Positions 8,465 to 16,305 of a DNA stretch of 64,000 bases are shown here, piece by piece. The notes beneath the pieces were generated by a model. The model was not told the origin of the DNA and ran no database searches. It was given only the letters and a program-made list of their open reading frames with translations. The number at the start of each line of letters is the position of its first letter. Positions within the stretch are counted from its first letter, which is position 1. The stretch spans positions 1-64,000 of the forward strand of contig SFFV01000008.1 in assembly GCA_004557735.1 (NCBI GenBank). The letters run 5' to 3'. Made by a program: the position numbers and the translations under genes. Source of the DNA: Clostridiales bacterium (GTDB taxonomy: Bacteria; Bacillota; Clostridia; Oscillospirales; Oscillospiraceae).

Positions 8465-9490
8465 ATGAGCCTTATCACACTCATCCTCGTCCTTGCGGCG
8501 GTGGCGGCGCTCATCGTGGTCGGCACGCGCAAAAAGGACGGCGGCGGGAAAAGGGCCCTGCCGCGCACGATCGTGACGGCTGCGGCGGTGCTTGTGCTGA
8601 TCGGCGCGCTGGGCTTCGGCTCGGTATACCAGCTGCAGGAGGACGAATACGCCGTTATCACCACATTCGGCAAGCCGTCCGTCGTGAGCACGCCCGGCCT
8701 CAAGTTCAAGATCCCCATCATCCAGCAGAAAACCATCGTCAGCAAGGCGACGCAGGGGTTTGCTCTCGGCTACGATCTGCGCACGAACGTGAACAACGAG
8801 GACGAATCGCTCATGATCAGCGTGGACTTCAACTTCGTCAACGTGGATTTCTATGTGGAATACCGCGTGGACGATCCGGTGAAGTACCTTTATAACAGCG
8901 AAGAGCCGGAAGCCATTTTGAAAATGCTCTGCCAGAGCTACATCCGCGATACGATCGGCCTTTACGGCGTGGATGATATCATCACGACCGGCAAGGCGGA
9001 GATCCAGGGCGTCATCCGCGACAAGATCAGCACCCGCCTCGAGCAGGAGGATATCGGTCTCGTGCTCGTGAACATCGCCCTGCAGGACGCCGAGCCCCCC
9101 ACGCTCGAGGTGCAGCAGGCCTTCAAGGCGGTGGAGACCTCCAAGCAGGAGGCGGAGACCGCCATCAACAACGCGAACAAGTACGCCAACGAGCAGCTCC
9201 CCGCCGCCAAGGCGAACGCGGACGAGATCCTGCAGCAGGCCGAGGCCTACAAGGCCTCCCGCATTGCCGAGGCCGAGGGCCAGGCCTCGCGCTTCACGGA
9301 GCTGTACGCCGAATACTCCAAGTACCCGGAGATCACGCGCCAGCGCCTGTTCTATGAAATGATCACCAAGGTATTCCCGGATATGAAGATCGTCATCACC
9401 GGCAAGGACGGCAGCGCATTGCAGACCATCCTCCCGCTCGAGAGCTTCACCGGCACGGACACAGCGACCACGACAGGGAAGGAGCCGTAA
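8465..9490 (+). CDS. SPFH/band 7 protein, HflK-like
   Basis: The 341-residue protein has two N-terminal helices (about 3-20 and 36-55), then an SPFH domain opening with QLQEDEYAVITTFGKPSVV, and a long Ala/Glu/Gln-rich coiled coil (about 215-280). This matches prohibitin/HflK-type proteins, which form large membrane rings and modulate the FtsH protease or organise membrane domains. No ftsH is nearby. AAAGGAGAATCCT precedes the ATG. It is followed after one base by an HflC-like gene, the usual hflK-hflC order. Confidence 0.83.
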   Translation: MSLITLILVLAAVAALIVVGTRKKDGGGKRALPRTIVTAAAVLVLIGALGFGSVYQLQEDEYAVITTFGKPSVVSTPGLKFKIPIIQQKTIVSKATQGFALGYDLRTNVNNEDESLMISVDFNFVNVDFYVEYRVDDPVKYLYNSEEPEAILKMLCQSYIRDTIGLYGVDDIITTGKAEIQGVIRDKISTRLEQEDIGLVLVNIALQDAEPPTLEVQQAFKAVETSKQEAETAINNANKYANEQLPAAKANADEILQQAEAYKASRIAEAEGQASRFTELYAEYSKYPEITRQRLFYEMITKVFPDMKIVITGKDGSALQTILPLESFTGTDTATTTGKEP

Positions 9491-9491
9491 T

Positions 9492-10382
9492 ATGGAAGAA
9501 TACACGAAAAAACGCCCCGCCCGCATCGGCCGGACGATCCTCATCGCGGTGCTCGCCGTTGTGATCCTTGTGCTGCTTTTGAGCAGCCTGTACGTTGTGC
9601 GGCCGAATGAATACGGCGTCGTGCGCCAGTTCGGCGCAGTCGTCGATGTGAAAAGCGAGCCCGGACTGTACTTCAAAATCCCCTTTGTGCAGGAGATGAG
9701 CACGCTTCCCAATATGGTGCTGCTCTACGATCTGCCCGTGAGCGACATGATCTCCGCCGATAAGACGACTCTCATAGCCGACTGCTTTGCCATCTGGCGC
9801 ATTGAGAACCCGCGTCTCTTTATAGAAACGCTCTCCGGCAGCGTATCCAACGCCGAGGGACGCATCAACGCGAACATCTACAACGCGCTCAAAACCGTTC
9901 TCTCCTCCATGACGCAGGCGGAGATCATCTCCGGACGCGACGGCACGCTTGTGCACACCGTCATGGAGACGATCGGCGACTCGTTCGACCGCTACGGCAT
10001 CGAGCTCATCGCCGTGGAAACAAAGAAGATCGACCTTCCGGATGACAACAAATCCGCCGTGTTCAGCCGCATGATTTCCGAGCGCAACAACATTGCCGCC
10101 GGCTATCTTGCCGAGGGTGAGAGCCGCGCCAAGGAGATCCGCAACGAGGCCGACAAGCAGGTGCAGATTCTTCTTGCCAACGCCGACGCGACCGCCGCCA
10201 CGGTGCGCGCCGAGGGCGACGCGGAGTATATGCGCATCCTCTCCGAGGTGTACGATTCGCCGGAAGAGGCCGAGTTCTATACGTTTATGATCGCGCTCGA
10301 TGCACTGCAGGAGTCGATGACCGGCGCGGAAAAAACGCTGATACTCGATGCCGACAGCCCGATCGCGAAGCTCTTCTATTAA
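9492..10382 (+). CDS. SPFH/band 7 protein, HflC-like
   Basis: The 296-residue protein has one N-terminal helix (about 13-35), the SPFH opening YVVRPNEYGVVRQFG, a charged helical region with the SRAKEIRNEADKQ segment and an Ala-rich coiled coil, as in HflC. It starts one base after the HflK-like stop with GGAAGGAG upstream, so both are co-translated and probably form a hetero-oligomeric membrane ring. The next gene, a glycosyltransferase, begins at the base after its stop codon, which is unusual company for hflKC. Confidence 0.83.
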   Translation: MEEYTKKRPARIGRTILIAVLAVVILVLLLSSLYVVRPNEYGVVRQFGAVVDVKSEPGLYFKIPFVQEMSTLPNMVLLYDLPVSDMISADKTTLIADCFAIWRIENPRLFIETLSGSVSNAEGRINANIYNALKTVLSSMTQAEIISGRDGTLVHTVMETIGDSFDRYGIELIAVETKKIDLPDDNKSAVFSRMISERNNIAAGYLAEGESRAKEIRNEADKQVQILLANADATAATVRAEGDAEYMRILSEVYDSPEEAEFYTFMIALDALQESMTGAEKTLILDADSPIAKLFY

Positions 10383-11489
10383 GTGAACATCCTTTATCTC
10401 ATCAGCTATGCCGGAAAGGCCGGAACGGAAAAATACGTCGAAAACCTGATGCGGACGTTTTTCGCACAGGGACACCGCTGCTTTCTTGCCTACATGGACG
10501 GCGACGGCCTCCCCGAAAAGGCGGAGGAACTCGGCGGTAAAACGTTCCGGCTCGACCTCCGCGCCTCGCACGCGCTCGCCGCGGCGAAACGTCTTGCCCG
10601 GCTGTGCGCGGAAAACGATATCGATGTTATTCACGCGCAGTACCCGCGCGAAAACGTGCTCGCCGTGCTCTCGCGCCTTTTCCGTTCCGGAACGCGCATT
10701 GTGTTTACGAGCCACCTTACGGTGCGCCAGAGCTTCCTGTGGCGCGCCGTCAACCGGCTTATCACGCCGCATGACGCCGCGTGCATCGCCGTGTGTACGC
10801 AGGGAGCAAACCTTTTGCGCGGAAACGGCGTCAAAGAAGAAAGGATACGCGTCATTTTCAACGGCGTGGAGCCAAAGCCGCTTCCGCCCCGGCAGAATGT
10901 CATCCGAACGGAGTTTTCTCTGCCGGAGGACTGCTTCGTCTTTCTCACGATGGCGCGCTATGCGCCCGAGAAGGGCCTTTTCTTCCTGTTGGATGCTCTT
11001 GCGCGGCTCAAAGAGCGCACAGATGCTCCGTTCGTCTGCCTCATCGCGGGCGACGGGGAGCTTTTCAACGCCGTGGGCGAGGGCATCCGCGAGCGGGGAC
11101 TTGACGGGGCCGTTATCCGCGCAGGCTACCGCACGGACGCCGAAGCCCTGATGTGCTCATCGGACGTCTATGTGAGCAGCGCGCTTTATAACGAGGCGAT
11201 GAGCTTTGCCGCGCTTGAGGCGATGGAATGCGCCTTGCCGCTTGTTATGACGGACGTCGGCGCGGGCGCGGATCTCGCCACCGGCTGCGGGGAATGCGTG
11301 GCGCCCGGCGAGACGGGCGCTCTGTGCGACGCACTGTACCGGCTTTTGAGCGACAGTGCGTACCGTCGCGCATGCGGCGAGAACGCCCGCCGACGCGCCT
11401 TGACGGAATTTGACCTGACGCGCCAGGCGGAAGAGCTGCTCGCGATCTATAAAGGGAAAAACGGCTGTGATGCGGCCGAAAAGGTATAA
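10383..11489 (+). CDS. Glycosyltransferase family 4 (GT-B fold)
   Basis: The 368-residue protein begins MNILYLISYAGKAGTEKYV, with the Gly-rich loop of GT4 enzymes. The C-terminal Rossmann half contains ARYAPEKG, IAGDGE and the E-x7-E donor-site motif EAMSFAALEAM. It probably transfers a sugar from an NDP-sugar to a lipid or polysaccharide acceptor in the cytoplasm. The start is GTG directly after the TAA of the HflC-like gene, which implies translational coupling. Donor and acceptor are not identifiable. Confidence 0.83.
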   Translation: MNILYLISYAGKAGTEKYVENLMRTFFAQGHRCFLAYMDGDGLPEKAEELGGKTFRLDLRASHALAAAKRLARLCAENDIDVIHAQYPRENVLAVLSRLFRSGTRIVFTSHLTVRQSFLWRAVNRLITPHDAACIAVCTQGANLLRGNGVKEERIRVIFNGVEPKPLPPRQNVIRTEFSLPEDCFVFLTMARYAPEKGLFFLLDALARLKERTDAPFVCLIAGDGELFNAVGEGIRERGLDGAVIRAGYRTDAEALMCSSDVYVSSALYNEAMSFAALEAMECALPLVMTDVGAGADLATGCGECVAPGETGALCDALYRLLSDSAYRRACGENARRRALTEFDLTRQAEELLAIYKGKNGCDAAEKV

Positions 11490-11511
11490 AAGAAAAGAGT
11501 GATAGCAAACA

Positions 11512-11922
11512 ATGAAACGCACTGGAATAACTGTGCTTCTGTCGGTGGTTTTGCTCATCGGCGCTGTCTGCGGCGTCTATTTTATGCGACAGGCCGCACA
11601 GCTCCGCGCCGACGGGGAGAACACCGTGGCTGCGGCGGAGAGCACGCTGGCCGGGGCCCAGGCGCGGCATGACGCCGTAGACCCCGATACAGAGACCGGC
11701 GCTGCCGCGTGGACGGCGGCGGAGCAGGAGGTCTTTGACGAAACGCGGGAAAAGATCGACGCGCTCAAGGCCGACAACGCCGCGCTCGACGAATCGATCA
11801 AAGCGATGGAAAAGGAGATCGAAACGAAGCTCGCAGACGAGGATACGGCGTATTATAATTCCGTCTACGAGGAAATGCAGAAGGGAGTGGATCAGGTTGA
11901 AGAATACCTTAAAGGTGATTAA
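11512..11922 (+). CDS. Small membrane-anchored coiled-coil protein of unknown function
   Basis: The 136-residue protein has one N-terminal helix (about 6-25), after which it is almost entirely charged heptad-like helix (about 28-133, including DALKADNAALDESIKAMEKE). With the short basic N-terminus the coiled coil should face outside. It overlaps the next gene by 26 bp. That gene also starts with one helix and a coiled coil, so the two may pair through these segments. No family was recognised. Confidence 0.72.
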   Translation: MKRTGITVLLSVVLLIGAVCGVYFMRQAAQLRADGENTVAAAESTLAGAQARHDAVDPDTETGAAAWTAAEQEVFDETREKIDALKADNAALDESIKAMEKEIETKLADEDTAYYNSVYEEMQKGVDQVEEYLKGD

Positions 11923-12964
11923 CTATGTTCTGCTCGGTCTCGCGCTCGCCGCGGTAGGCTTCGGCGTGTTCGCGTTTCTGCAGTACCGCGCCGTGCCGAC
12001 GGCGGCATACGAAGCGAGCGCTGCCGATCTCCTTGCGCAGGCGCAGACCGTGGACGAGAGCACCGGGCGGATCGAACAGGACATGAAGGCGCGGCAGGAC
12101 GCGCTGCGCGAAGACGTTTCACAAAGCGGCGACGAAGGCAAGGCGCTTGCCGCCGAGCTTGCCGGCGCGCTCTCCGATAACGGGAACAAAACCGCGCAGC
12201 TCGAAGAGCTCCGCGCCGAGAGCGAGCGGCTCGACAACATCATGGAGGAAACTCTCGCCAAGCGGCGCGAATATGCGGGCAAGATCCGCGAGCTGGAGGA
12301 AAAGGTCCAGGCAGGCGAAACGGATCTCAGGATCTGCTACTGGACGTTTGACGACGGCCCCACGCGCCTCACCGCACAGGTGCTCGACAAAGCCGAGGAG
12401 CTGGGCGTGCATGTGACGTTCTTCACCTCCAACGAGGCGAACGATTCCGACGATGAGCCGGAAATGCTCCGCCGCGAGTTTGCCGAAGGCCACGCGGTCG
12501 CCAACCATACATACTCCCACCAGTTCGCCGCCATGGGCAATCTGTACCAGAATACGGACGGGCTGCTTGAAATGATCAACAAGCAGGACGAGTGGGTGTA
12601 CGAATGCACCGGCTTCCATACGGAGATCTTCCGCTTCCCCGGCGGCTCAGCGTGGGCCAAGGCCCTGCTCGGCACCGACCCGACCGAGGCGATCCGGGAC
12701 GCGGGCTACGAGTGGATCGAATGGTCGTGCGACGTGTTCGATAACGGCGTGGCCGGAAAGACCGCCGCGGAGATCGAGTCTATGGCTGTCTGGCAGGTAA
12801 AGCAGCTCGACATTGCGGTCGTGCTCAGCCACGACTGGAACGCCAATACGCTCATCGCCTTCCCGGGCGCGGTCAAGCAGCTGCAGGACGCCGGCTACGT
12901 ATTCCTGCCGCTCTTCCCCGAATCGGTCACCATGGGCGAGAACACAAAGATCAAATTCAGCTGA
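11897..12964 (+). CDS. Membrane-anchored polysaccharide deacetylase with coiled-coil stalk
   Basis: The 355-residue protein (from the TTG at 11897, AGGGAG upstream; GTG at 11915 is an alternative) has one helix (about 7-27) and a coiled-coil stalk (about 35-135). A NodB-type catalytic domain follows, with motifs TFDDGPT, NHTYSH, RFPGGS and LSHDWN. These supply the catalytic Asp, the metal-binding Asp/His/His and the late catalytic His of carbohydrate esterase family 4. It probably de-N-acetylates peptidoglycan or another surface polysaccharide. The start lies within the preceding coiled-coil gene, so expression is coupled. Confidence 0.8.
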   Translation: MKNTLKVINYVLLGLALAAVGFGVFAFLQYRAVPTAAYEASAADLLAQAQTVDESTGRIEQDMKARQDALREDVSQSGDEGKALAAELAGALSDNGNKTAQLEELRAESERLDNIMEETLAKRREYAGKIRELEEKVQAGETDLRICYWTFDDGPTRLTAQVLDKAEELGVHVTFFTSNEANDSDDEPEMLRREFAEGHAVANHTYSHQFAAMGNLYQNTDGLLEMINKQDEWVYECTGFHTEIFRFPGGSAWAKALLGTDPTEAIRDAGYEWIEWSCDVFDNGVAGKTAAEIESMAVWQVKQLDIAVVLSHDWNANTLIAFPGAVKQLQDAGYVFLPLFPESVTMGENTKIKFS

Positions 12965-12971
12965 AAATCAG

Positions 12972-13018
12972 ACAAAGAGGCGTGACGGCTTCCGTCACGC
13001 CTCTTGTCATTCTTTTCT
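12972..13018. terminator. Bidirectional terminator between convergent genes
   Basis: AAGAGGCGTGACGG pairs with CCGTCACGCCTCTT around CTT, with T-rich sequence to the right and A-rich sequence to the left. It serves the deacetylase on plus and the hydrolase on minus. Confidence 0.85.
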
Positions 13019-13609
13019 TTCGCGGAGCCAGTCATCAAGAAACCGCATCTGTTCTGCCGTGTGGAACCAGTGCTCGCCGCCGGGCATAACGGTCAATCCC
13101 GCACTGTGCCGGCGGGCAAAGGCCGAGATCGTTTCCAAGGACGTCAGAGCATCGTGCTCTCCGTACAGGATCACGGTGGGGACGCACCACGACGCCGGGT
13201 GCTCCCGCACATGGCAGAGATAGCGCCACGAGAGCGTCTCTCCGAAATCCGCGGCGATCTCGCCCTTCTCCGCAAGCTCCGCTTCGGTCACGTTCGACCG
13301 GCGCATCAGATCGAGGATCAGCTTTTCCATATCCACGACAGGAGAGATGAGATACGCCCGGTCCACGAGCGTTTCATCCAATGCGGAGAGCGAAAAATAG
13401 GCGCCGATGCTGTTTGCGATCAGCATAAGACGACGGCAGCGCTGCCGCTGCGCGGCGAAAAACGCCGGAAATTCCTCTTTCGCTTCCCACGGCGTCTGCG
13501 AGCGATAGTCAAAGCCGACGACTTTGCTTTCCGGAAAGAGCGGCTCATAATGCTCCGCTTCCTCCGCGGAGCCGCCTTTCCCGTGGACGTATACGACCAG
13601 ATCCTTCAT
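13007..13609 (-). CDS. Small alpha/beta hydrolase
   Basis: The 200-residue protein shows an alpha/beta-hydrolase layout: VVYVHGKGGS near the N-terminus (oxyanion loop), a probable nucleophile Ser in ANSIGAY (a relaxed GxSxG), LYGEHDALT with the acid residue and GGEHWFH with the catalytic His. There is no signal peptide, so it is cytoplasmic. CGGAGGAAATAAG precedes the ATG. It lies 75 bp downstream of the O-antigen-ligase-like gene on the same strand and probably shares its transcript. The substrate is unknown. Confidence 0.78.
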   Translation of the reverse strand: MKDLVVYVHGKGGSAEEAEHYEPLFPESKVVGFDYRSQTPWEAKEEFPAFFAAQRQRCRRLMLIANSIGAYFSLSALDETLVDRAYLISPVVDMEKLILDLMRRSNVTEAELAEKGEIAADFGETLSWRYLCHVREHPASWCVPTVILYGEHDALTSLETISAFARRHSAGLTVMPGGEHWFHTAEQMRFLDDWLRERKE

Positions 13610-13684
13610 CTTATTTCCTCCGTCCTGAAACGATTGGAGCGGCGCCGTCCGATGCTCCGCGCCGAAGATCGCCGTAAGGGCGCC

Positions 13685-15028
13685 TTAAGGCTCATCGAAC
13701 GGCGTTCGTGCGGGAGGCACCGGTTTCCCTGCTCGGTTATCGCCCGAAGCGGCGATCGCCATGCCGAAGAGAGCGCACCAGAAAAAGAGAATGCGCGGGT
13801 AAAACCAGATATACTCCGGGATGCCGCCAAGCGCCGCTCCGGCGAGTGAGGCGGTGAGCGCCTGCACCTCCCAGCGGTCCCGCTTTTCGGGAATGGCGCG
13901 CCGGGCGCGGCGGAGCCGGAAGAAAATGCCGAAGAAGAAACCGCAGAACAAGACCCCGCCGACTATGCCGGTCGAGAGGAACATTTCAAGATACAGCATA
14001 TTGGAGTGCGGCGGCTGGAAATCGAGAAGTCCGGTGGCGCACGGCGCGTAAGCGGCGTAGAAATTCTCCGGCCCCAGCCCGACGCCGGAAAGCCATTTTT
14101 CCTTCCACAGCGCGAGACACTCGCCCCAGAGCACGAACCGTCCGGAGGCCGAGGCGTTTGAAAAATCAAGCATCGAGAGAAACCGTGCCTGAACACTCTC
14201 CGGCAGCAGGAACAGAGCGCCGATGCCGAGCGCCGCCGCCGGGAGCAGCAAGATCTTCTTTTTATACCAGAGCAGCAGGAAGAGCGCGAGCGCGAGCATG
14301 ATCCACCCGGTGCGGGCGTATGTGAGCAGAATGGCCGCGCAGGGGAGAAGGAGCGGGACGGCAAGGCCGAGACGGCGCGCTCCCGTCCGGGCGGTCAGCG
14401 CCCAGACGAGCGCGATGGGCAGCGCCATGGCGAGAAACTCGCCGCAGTTGATGCCGTGCTCGAGCGTAGCGCCGAGCCGCCGGTACATCTCGCCGCCGAT
14501 CGGCACGTCCGAGGCCTCCGCGCCGGTGAGGTAGTTCCAGAGCCCGCAGAGCGAAACGGCGAGCAGCGTGACGTACAAAACCGCCGCTGCCGTGCGCCGC
14601 TCGTCCCGGCGGCGAAACTGCGCTGCCGCGAGATACGCGAGCAGAAAGCCCGTCCAGAAAAACAGAGCCACACGGAGATTGCCCGCCTTATTTTTTGCCC
14701 AGAGCGTGCACAGAACGGTCATCAGAAGAAAGCCGAGCACAGCGGCGCCGAGATTTCCGGCGTTCCACGGCGTTTTCTTCCGGGCGGCGCAGTCAAACCA
14801 GTAAACGAGGAGCGCGGCGAGCGCAAAAAGCACGGCGTAGAGATTGTTCCACGCCCCATGCGGCACGCAGAGCATCGCCTCCGTGCCGAGCAGGAGGAAC
14901 CACTGCGAAAACGAGAGACCGCGGCGCGTTTTGCCCGCTCTGAGCGGCAGACGCGAGAGAGCGCGCACCGGCAGCGCCGAGAGCGTGCCGAGCGCACGGT
15001 AAACCGATGTATTTTCCCAACGGGTCAT
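13685..15028 (-). CDS. O-antigen ligase/polymerase-like polytopic membrane protein (Wzy/WaaL superfamily)
   Basis: The 447-residue protein has about twelve hydrophobic helices and a large extracytoplasmic loop (about 285-345) containing SGRFVLWGECLALW and GVGLGPENF. This resembles the O-antigen ligase domain motif in which Arg and His residues around HSNMLY are functional. Family members polymerise or attach polysaccharide repeats on the outer membrane face. CCGGAGG precedes the ATG. Promoter and operon place it with a small hydrolase, divergent from pssA. Whether it acts on teichoic-acid-like, capsular or glycoprotein sugars cannot be told. Confidence 0.8.
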   Translation of the reverse strand: MTRWENTSVYRALGTLSALPVRALSRLPLRAGKTRRGLSFSQWFLLLGTEAMLCVPHGAWNNLYAVLFALAALLVYWFDCAARKKTPWNAGNLGAAVLGFLLMTVLCTLWAKNKAGNLRVALFFWTGFLLAYLAAAQFRRRDERRTAAAVLYVTLLAVSLCGLWNYLTGAEASDVPIGGEMYRRLGATLEHGINCGEFLAMALPIALVWALTARTGARRLGLAVPLLLPCAAILLTYARTGWIMLALALFLLLWYKKKILLLPAAALGIGALFLLPESVQARFLSMLDFSNASASGRFVLWGECLALWKEKWLSGVGLGPENFYAAYAPCATGLLDFQPPHSNMLYLEMFLSTGIVGGVLFCGFFFGIFFRLRRARRAIPEKRDRWEVQALTASLAGAALGGIPEYIWFYPRILFFWCALFGMAIAASGDNRAGKPVPPARTPFDEP

Positions 15029-15063
15029 AAAAAGACCTCCGGTATCGTTTGATGTGTCCTTAC

Positions 15064-15092
15064 AGAATAGCAGAGAGTGTTTGCCGCGTCAA
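15064..15092 (-). promoter_or_regulatory. Sigma-A type promoter of the O-antigen-ligase-like gene
   Basis: On the minus strand TTGACG (15092-15087) and TATTCT (15069-15064) are 17 bp apart, 36 bp before the start codon. Confidence 0.65.
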
Positions 15093-15101
15093 ATCCCGCT
15101 C

Positions 15102-15130
15102 TTGAAAAAAGTCTCCGTGTGCTTTATGAT
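15102..15130 (+). promoter_or_regulatory. Sigma-A type promoter of pssA-vanZ
   Basis: TTGAAA (15102-15107) and TATGAT (15125-15130) are 17 bp apart. The position excludes the longer upstream frame starting at 15054 and supports the GTG at 15162. Confidence 0.75.
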
Positions 15131-15161
15131 AAGGTATATTTTTCAGAACGGAGAACAGGCT

Positions 15162-15722
15162 GTGAGTAAAAAATTCGTTGGATTCTGGAATGTCTCGGTC
15201 ATTCTGACATACATAGAGCTGTGCGTCGCGGTGGGGAGCATCTGCGCCGCGGCGGACGGAAAGATCTGGCCGGCGGTGATCGGGCTTGCGCTGTGCGGCC
15301 TTTGCGATATGTTCGACGGGAAGATCGCCCGCGCCACGAAGCGCACGAAGGACGCCGAGGTGTTTGGCATCCAGATCGATTCGCTGTGCGATCTCGTGTC
15401 GTTCGGCGTGCTGCCGGGCGCCATCGGTCACGCGATGGGCATCACGGGCGCGGCGACAGCGGTGCTGATGTTCTACACGCTCTGCGCCGTCATCCGGCTG
15501 GGGTATTTCAACGTCACCGAGCAGAAGCGCCAGGAGACCACGAGCGAGAACCGCACCTCGTTCGAGGGTCTGCCGGTCACATGGTCGGCGGTCATTGTGC
15601 CGCTCGTGTCGCTCATCCGTCTGGCGAACGAGAGCATTATGCCGTGGGTGATGGGAACGGTGCTCTTTGCTGTCGGCTTCTGCTTCATCGCGCGCATCCG
15701 CGTGAAAAAGCCGCAGATCTGA
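15162..15722 (+). CDS. pssA: CDP-alcohol phosphatidyltransferase, probable phosphatidylserine synthase
   Basis: The 186-residue membrane protein carries the CDP-alcohol phosphotransferase signature in DMFDGKIARATK...FGIQIDSLCD, giving D-x2-D-G-x2-A-R then G-x3-D-x3-D, followed by LVSFGVLP as in bacterial PssA. It should condense CDP-diacylglycerol with serine at the membrane. The GTG at 15162 has a weak GGAGAACA site and a strong promoter 32 bp upstream. A VanZ-like gene begins one base after the stop. No phosphatidylserine decarboxylase is in the window. A phosphatidylglycerophosphate-type role is possible but the motif context fits PssA better. Confidence 0.8.
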   Translation: MSKKFVGFWNVSVILTYIELCVAVGSICAAADGKIWPAVIGLALCGLCDMFDGKIARATKRTKDAEVFGIQIDSLCDLVSFGVLPGAIGHAMGITGAATAVLMFYTLCAVIRLGYFNVTEQKRQETTSENRTSFEGLPVTWSAVIVPLVSLIRLANESIMPWVMGTVLFAVGFCFIARIRVKKPQI

Positions 15723-15723
15723 A

Positions 15724-16203
15724 ATGAAGCGCAAACGCCTTTTGAACGTCCTGATCGTCCTCGCGCTCGTGTTTATATGGGGCAATTCGCTTGTCTCCGG
15801 CGAGCTTTCGGGGAAGATCAGCGACGATATCCTGTTCTTTATGAACGCCGCGGCGGAAAAGCTCGGCTTCGGACAGGACACGTTTACTTACATGATGGAC
15901 GGCGACGGCGACGGCGTTGCCGAACAGCCGACGAGCCATATCATCCGCAAGGCGGCGCATGTGACCGAGTATGCCGTGTTTGCCGCGCTCGTCTTTCTCC
16001 GGCTGGAAAGCAGGGGGAAGAAGCGCTTTTTCACCGCGTGGGGGCTCGCCGCGCTGACCGGCGCGATCGACGAAACGGTACAGATATTCTCCCACCGCGG
16101 CAGCCAGGTGAAGGACGTCGTGATCGACACCTGCGGCGCGCTGCTGGGCCTGTCCGCTGCGGCGCTGATCCTTTGGATACGCAAGAAAAGAGAGAAGTCG
16201 TGA
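15724..16203 (+). CDS. VanZ-like family membrane protein
   Basis: The 159-residue protein has an N-terminal helix and further helices with the VanZ-family segments RKAAHVTEYAVFAAL, GAIDETVQIFSHRGSQVKDV and DTCGALLG. VanZ-like proteins are widespread in Firmicutes, and one member gives low-level teicoplanin resistance; the biochemical role is not settled. It is co-transcribed with pssA with a single base between stop and start, consistent with an envelope function. Confidence 0.85.
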   Translation: MKRKRLLNVLIVLALVFIWGNSLVSGELSGKISDDILFFMNAAAEKLGFGQDTFTYMMDGDGDGVAEQPTSHIIRKAAHVTEYAVFAALVFLRLESRGKKRFFTAWGLAALTGAIDETVQIFSHRGSQVKDVVIDTCGALLGLSAAALILWIRKKREKS

Positions 16204-16244
16204 CGGGCTTTTCTCTTTCTATTTATATCGGAACCAGAAATGAT

Positions 16245-16273
16245 TTGACAAATCCGGCAGCGTTTTTTACAAT
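16245..16273 (+). promoter_or_regulatory. Near-consensus sigma-A promoter of the O-acetylation operon
   Basis: TTGACA (16245-16250) and TACAAT (16268-16273) are 17 bp apart. A start of transcription near 16280 would leave the ATG at 16285 without a ribosome site, which favours the ATG at 16306. Confidence 0.8.
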
Positions 16274-16305
16274 ATCTCCGTACTATGCTCCGAAAGGCTT
16301 TTGCT

